A stretch of DNA of 64,000 bases, taken from Solen grandis. Lineage: Eukaryota > Mollusca > Bivalvia > Adapedonta > Solenidae. Position numbers and translations under genes: made by a program. Shown piece by piece: positions 59,401 through 64,000 of the stretch. The stretch covers positions 1,178,001-1,242,000 of the forward strand of contig CM037779.1 in assembly GCA_021229015.1 (NCBI GenBank), in the 5' to 3' direction. Every line of letters begins with the position of its first letter. Position 1 is the first letter of the stretch. The notes below the pieces were generated by a model. It ran no database searches. It was not told the DNA's origin and was given only the letters and a program-made list of their open reading frames with translations.

Positions 59401-62400
59401 GTAATAACACCAAGCTGAATGATATATACAAGCTGCACCCCTTATTTACAGTAATTTTATAGTCCATAATGATGCGTTAACCAATAACAGGAGTCCTTTT
59501 ATTCAGCTTAGAATTATTTACCGCTGTTAGCGTACATTTGATTGGTTTAAGATGCGAGTTGAAATCGAAATTATACAGCTACGCTGAAAAATAAATTGTA
59601 CCCTTAGATGAGATAGTCTGATAGGTCATTTGGGTGATTCCACTACATATGCAGAGGTGGAGAAGATAACATTACCACAAATACCATTCCTATAGCTTAG
59701 TCTGACCTTCTGGCAGAGGTCACATTTTCTGGACTGTGTTGCCCCACTGAGTTAGTGCAAAACTACATTACCTGCTACTATGTATATGAGATACTAGGCT
59801 AGTTTTACACAAAGCCACCTGATAGAGATATAAGGGTTATTATACCCCCCCGCAACGAAGTTAGGGGGGGGTATACTGGAATCAGGTTGTCCGTCCGTCC
59901 GTCCGTCCGTCCGTTCTCACGAATGATACAATCTGCGACTTTTTATGAGTATAAATCGACGCTGTGCAACACTTTTTTAATGTGGGACTAGTCGCACAAT
60001 GCAATCATTTTTTTTCCGCCAGAATGCCCCCTGTGCGACTCCCGATCTAATGTCAAAAGACGCACAGTGATTGTCCAAGTTTTGTGTCCAACATTTTATG
60101 TCCATGTTATGGTAGAGATTAGAAGCGTTAAATGTTGTTCACATGCCGAATTTATGTGTGTTTTATTTTGACCAATCCCGGGACGTAATGGAAGTACATT
60201 GTAACCAATCAGGATTGCGCATGCTGATGAATAAGTGAGCATGCGCACACTATCGGTCCGTTTTGTACAGAGACACACATGTGTGGCCGCACATGTTATC
60301 CGTAAATCTCGTGAATGTCACAGTCTCTCGGGCCTCTAACAAGAAATTTAGCAGAAAAGGTAAGTTTTCATTGTAATTTCTGTCGAATTCTGATTAACTT
60401 GTGTAACATTGTAAATCATTGTCGTGATCGCATCACGCATGTAACTGCGCAGGAATTCAACAAAGATGGCGGCGCCCATGATACACGACTTGAATGGAAT
60501 GCTACTAGTGATGTCTCCCAATATCGCATTCTCCTATCGTAAATCGTATTTATTTCACTATCCCCATGAATAAAAGAAAAAAAATATTCATATGAATCTT
60601 AATTTAAATTATTATTGATCGTTTTTATTCCATTTTTACGACGATATTTTGCAGCTACATATGTTCACGATCGATGGAATACAGGTCAATTCGTAACCTA
60701 ACCAATTCGTAACCTATCATTTTTGGTCGATTCGTAATATTTAGGTACTTATAAAACCAACTTATAAATATGATTATCTTAACTATGTTTTTCTTTTTTA
60801 TGGAAGTATGTTAAAAGTTTTTAGATAAAATTTTGTTTAGTGCAAGCACAGTCTATTTATGTAGATAACCTTGGTCAAAGGTCAATCTTGAACAAGTCCA
60901 CAATTCCATACAGAAAGGAAGTCTGCCATTATAAGAGTTATAATAGAAATGGAGACTGAATTTATTGTGCAAATTATTTTTTTCATTATTTTTGTGCTTG
61001 TGATTTTTTCTATTTTTTTGGAAATTCTTTTTTTGTTCAAGATGATAAGGAGATTCTTAGTGATCTGGGATAGGTTCTATGGATATGAATGGTTGTATGG
61101 TCAACACTCAAATAACTAATGTAAGTACATTGAATTCATTACCCAACATACATGCATCTTTGTCAAAGTAAAAGCAGGTTCTTGATAGGCAAAATCCTTT
61201 TCACTGTATTTAAGCAAGAAAAAAAAAGAAACAAATAATTTTGACATCTTAAATGCACACTCGATGAGACAAAAAAATACACGTTAGAGATTAATAGACA
61301 CAGATGAAATGGACAAAAAAAGACACAAATGACAGACAGAATTTTACACATGTTTTTTTTTATTATTATTATTATTTTAATTTATTTTGACCCCTGACCA
61401 TTTTCATTCAAGATTCAAAAGTTAATATTTGTGAAATTTCAAGTGTCAAAATCCTGACTCCTGAGTAAAAGGAGAGCCCTGTCAATGTTACAAATATTAA
61501 TTATCAGTATTAATTATCAGTCTGGCAATTACAGCATGCTAGTATTTCTTTTTTCTTGGTTAAAAATAGCACTCTCTGATAATATCCGTGTCTGCAAAAA
61601 TAGGATTATTTAATTTAACATCACATTGATATATAGATGTAATCAACAAATCAACTACCTAATTGGTGATTGATCAAATGTATTGCTGATGAATTTCAAT
61701 AATTGATGTTTTAAGCCGATTTTAATACTAGACAAAAAAGAGACATGTCTTTGCCAAGGTAAATGGAGACAAATTAAAAAAAAATGCTGATTCTCAAGAG
61801 ACAAAAAAGACATGTTAGAGAAAAAAAGACACAAATGGCCTAGACAATAAGACACAAATGGCATGGACAAAAGACAACACTTGTATTTCATGAAGGAACA
61901 TAAGCCAAAAAACACAAAATACATTTAGAAAAAGGCCCAAATGAGCTGGACAAAAGACCATCATGTATTTCATGAAGTAACTGCTGATCCTTTAAAGAGA
62001 CCAAAAAAGACAAGCTTGTTTGAGGCCAAAAGACAAAAATGATATTGACAAAAGTCCCAAATGAGATGGACAAAAAAACACATATATATTTCATAAAGTA
62101 AATGTTGATTCATGAAGAGACCAAAAAGACACGCATGTTTAAGGTCAAAAGACACAAATAATATGGACAAAAAGTCTTAAATGACATGAACAAAAAGAGA
62201 CACATGTATTTCATCATGTAAATGCTGATTCTTGAAAAAAGAAGAAAAAAAAGACACGCATGTTTAAGGTCAAAAGACCCAAATGGCATGGACAAAAAGA
62301 CACGCATGTATCATGAATTAATTGCTGATTCTTGAAGAGAAAAAAAAAAGACACACATGCTTAAGGTCAAAAGACACAAATGATTTGGATAAAAAGACCC

Positions 62401-64000
62401 AAATGACCTGGACAAAAAGACAATATGTATTTATTAAGTTAATGTTGATTCATGAAGAGACCAAAAAGAAACGCATGTTTAAGGCCAAAAGACACAAATA
62501 ATATGGACAAAAGGTCCCAAATAACATATGGACAAAATGAAAAAGACACATGTATTTCATTAAGAAAATGCTGATACATGAAGAGACAAAGACACAAGTT
62601 TAAGGTCATAAGACACCAGTGATATAGCCAAAAAGATAGAGCTGGGTCGTTTTAATCGATGCATCGATATATCGCAATTTTTTACTGACGATACAGAATC
62701 GTGATACTTACCCAAAGTATCGATACTCAAATGATACTTAAATTGACAAAATTTGTCACAAATGAGTTAGTGATGAAGCAGGATAATTGATTATGACACT
62801 TGTCATGCAGCTTATGTCTTGAGCTTAAAGCTTCTATTTCAATTTCCACGTCATTGCTACCTTTTCTTGACTAGATGCTTGCTAGACTAGGTTTCAAAAT
62901 AAGATTTTTTTTATAAAAATAGGTATTCATTTTTTCTATATTTTTCATGTGCTAAAGTGGCATAGCAACATGGATGCAGAAATCTATTTACTGCAGAAAA
63001 GTATTAAGTTGACCATGTAATAACTACATTATGATATATATTATCAAATTTCGTAATAGTGTATCGTATCGGGACCTACAGTATCGTGATACATCATGAT
63101 ACTTTTTTGCTGGCGATACCCAGCCTTACAAAAAGACTCAAATGAGATGGACAAAAAGTCCCAAATGAGATGGACAAAAAGACACATATGTATTTCATGA
63201 AGTAAATCCTGATTCCTGAAGACGAAAAAAAGCCACACATGTTTAAGGTCAAAAGACACAAATGATATGGACAAAAAGTCCCAAATGATATAGACAAAAA
63301 GACACACATGTATTGCATGAAGTAAATGCTGATTCTTGAAGAAAGAAAAAAAGCCACACATGTTTAACGTCGAAAGACACAAATGACATGGACAAAAAGT
63401 CCCAAATGGCATGGACAAAAAGACACACATGTATGGAGTAAATGCTTATTCTTGAAGAGAGAGAAAAAAAAGACACACATGCATAAGGTCAAAAGACACA
63501 AATGACATGGACAAAAAGTCCCAAATGGCATGGACAAAAAGACACACATGTATTGCATGAAGTAAATGCTGATTCTTGAAGAGAGTTAAAAAAAAAGACA
63601 CACATGCTTAAGTTCATAAGACACAAATGATTCGGACAAAAAGTCCCAAATAGCATGGACAAAAAGAGACACATGTATTTTAAAGCTAGGAGATTTTCAC
63701 GATATTTCCCAGTAATGAAAATGCATACATGAACACCCATGAACCAAAATGTCAATTAGATTCATTTATTTATATGTTTAGCTTGGTGTCTAAGACTGGT
63801 TTTTAGAGAAAGTTGTATGACAATTTAATAGTTTCAAAAACAATTTTTTTTGATTTTTCAGTCACATGGAGGACAACATTTACTGGGCAAGATTGCCTGG
63901 ACTGAGTACAAAAGTAAAATGGCCAGTTGAAAACAATAATAGCACCATGCAGAGTGAGGAGATACACCACCAGACTGATGATGAGAATGACAACCAGGTT
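56419..64000 (+). CDS. Unrecognised multi-exon gene, internal part
   Basis: Three exons join in one frame. 56419-56601 (183 nt, phase 1 both ends) codes for a stretch starting NTEWCIPYQEGSPPCVYFC, then KLNVWANTADQAVEALKKCR and KVLTPYFEKTHKDITAQLT. 57940-57961 is a 22-nt microexon (DILSKEYG) entering in phase 1 and leaving in phase 2. The third, starting at 63861, reads HMEDNIYWARLPGLSTKVKW, then an acidic Asn/Gln/His-rich stretch to the window edge. Acceptors (cttcacag, tttcaaacag, tttttcag) and donors (ggtttgtg, ggtaagat) fit. The first exon looks like a beta strand followed by an amphipathic helix, as in small RNA-binding folds, but I name no family. Both gene ends lie outside the window. 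Confidence 0.6.
56738..57790 (-). mobile_element. Hairpin-ended element, 320-bp type, copy 3
   Basis: Hairpin at 56738-56771. Half-units as in copies 1 and 2, with GTTGCCATGGCAAC at 56947, 57266 and 57583 and TGGCCGCCAGGGG at 57100 (one mismatch at 57417). The far end is degraded and has no gggcctcttgtt terminus. It lies in the intron before the microexon. Confidence 0.82.
57940..57961 (+). CDS. 22-nt microexon of the unknown gene
   Basis: Flanked by aaatatttcaaacag and gtaagatct. It supplies the phase shift (1 to 2) without which the exons at 56419 and 63861 cannot be read together: a direct join meets a stop after 13 codons of the last exon. Function beyond adding eight residues is unknown. 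Confidence 0.55.
58027..58930. repeat. Diverged intronic duplication
   Basis: 58027-58190 and 58755-58930 share, in order, tccaaa(a)gttg, agaagttgaata, ttttgttacatt.atgcataa, agcttttaaacaaacaagaa-like and gttacattaaattacaag. Separately, gggtgattccactacat at 58286 recurs at 59631. Confidence 0.6.
58980..59592. mobile_element. Non-autonomous DNA element (MITE-like), copy 2
   Basis: Reverse-complement copy of 14594-15276, highly similar over about 610 bp, with cggcgtag near 59014 and ctacgctg near 59580 as ends. The minus-strand frame at 58906-59091 mirrors the one in copy 1 and is not a gene. A short (AG)n tract precedes it (58953-58968). Confidence 0.78.
59838..59925 (-). repeat. ggggtata-family element end
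   Basis: tatacccccccgcaacgaag / ttaggggggggtatac followed by ggaatcaggttgtccgtccg, the reverse of the end at 37165-37230. How far the element extends to the right is unclear. Confidence 0.7.
60172..60473 (+). promoter_or_regulatory. Promoter-like cluster: CCAAT, NRF1-like, YY1-like
   Basis: CCAAT at 60172 and 60205; TGCGCATGC at 60216-60224 and GCATGCGCA at 60239-60247 (NRF1-type palindromic halves); AAAGATGGCGGC at 60462-60473 (YY1-type). An ATG at 60315 opens a 15-codon frame (MSQSLGPLTRNLAEK) ending exactly at a strong donor, aaaag/gtaagt (60360), so a first exon is plausible. Its phase 0 does not fit the frame of the exon at 63861 unless translation starts at that exon's own ATG. It could be an alternative promoter of the unknown gene, a promoter for a minus-strand gene, or part of a repeat. 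Confidence 0.45.
60540..61700. other. Intronic AT-rich DNA, nothing recognised
   Basis: No exon or structured repeat was found. Minus-strand frames here are Phe/Leu-rich products of A-rich DNA. Confidence 0.45.
61710..63690. repeat. ~115-125-bp tandem array in the last intron
   Basis: At least ten copies of a unit with gacacaaatgacatggac, aaaaagtcccaaatg, aaaagacacacatgtatt and gaagtaaatgctgattc. A different element at 62641-63124 interrupts it. All the Cys/Phe-rich minus-strand frames across it are repeat artefacts. Confidence 0.88.
62641..63124. mobile_element. Small DNA transposon, gctgggt ends, inside the array
   Basis: gctgggtcgttttaatcgat at the left and gctggcgatacccagc at the right give short inverted ends (gctgggt/acccagc). 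Internal ATCGATAC-rich arms (gatacagaatcgtgatac, gtatcgtgatacatcatg) pair loosely. No coding capacity. The array resumes on both sides. Confidence 0.6.

Noticed and set aside
60315..60542. 75-codon frame starting MSQSLGPLTRN as a gene
   Set aside because: A strong donor at 60360 suggests only the first 15 codons could be coding; the rest reads into intron-like sequence. Kept only as part of the promoter note.
61163..63755. Cys/Phe/Leu-rich minus-strand frames (MCVFLSMPFGTFCP type), looking like membrane peptides
   Set aside because: Complement of an A-rich 115-125-bp tandem repeat in an intron.
1..64000. CRISPR array, operons, prokaryotic signals
   Set aside because: Introns, SINEs, LINEs and microsatellites show animal DNA; the tandem arrays lack the constant-repeat, unique-spacer pattern.

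Overview
The window is animal nuclear DNA: AT-rich, with small exons bounded by GT/AG splice sites, microsatellites, tRNA-derived SINEs, decayed non-LTR retrotransposons and many short tandem arrays inside mobile elements. From remembered bivalve genomes, the repeat ends (elements opening with aacaagagggcc and closing on a gctcacctgag hairpin, and elements bounded by tatacccc/ggggtata) suggest a bivalve mollusc, probably a clam. That is inference, not a database match. Two runs of exactly 100 N (26559-26658 and 43297-43396) look like scaffold joins, so order and orientation across them are not proven.

Genes. (1) 5474-10224 (+) is a complete four-exon gene for a 377-residue type I membrane protein: signal peptide, about 105-residue ectodomain with eight cysteines, acidic stalk, one transmembrane helix, and a 213-residue tail with 13 tyrosines, seven of them in Yxx(hydrophobic) motifs. 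(2) 19173-26558 (+) is a tandem paralogue with the same exon phases. It has an in-frame TGA exactly at the first conserved cysteine, a duplicated stalk exon, and a tail cut by the first N gap. (3) 31003-31155 (-) is one clean exon of EED, the WD40 subunit of Polycomb repressive complex 2, isolated among repeats. (4) 56419 to beyond 64000 (+) is an unrecognised gene seen as three exons, one a 22-nt microexon whose phase links the other two. A promoter-like cluster (CCAAT, NRF1-like, YY1-like) lies in its last visible intron near 60.2-60.5 kb.

Layout. 1-5.4 kb: intergenic, with a 43-bp tandem repeat. 5.4-10.2 kb: gene 1. 10.2-19.1 kb: intergenic, with a LINE fragment, a MITE, SINEs and a foldback element. 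19.1-26.6 kb: gene 2. 26.7-43.3 kb: a contig made almost wholly of repeats plus the EED exon. 43.4-56.4 kb: LINE 3' end and large composite repeats. 56.4-64 kb: the unknown gene with repeat-filled introns.

Most of 26.7-58 kb consists of non-autonomous elements with conserved ends and internal tandem monomers of about 145-170 bp. One family is built of 320-bp dimers; each dimer holds one palindromic RFX X-box and one CTCF-like/GC-box motif. The receptor pair and this motif-bearing repeat family are the two most interesting things here.
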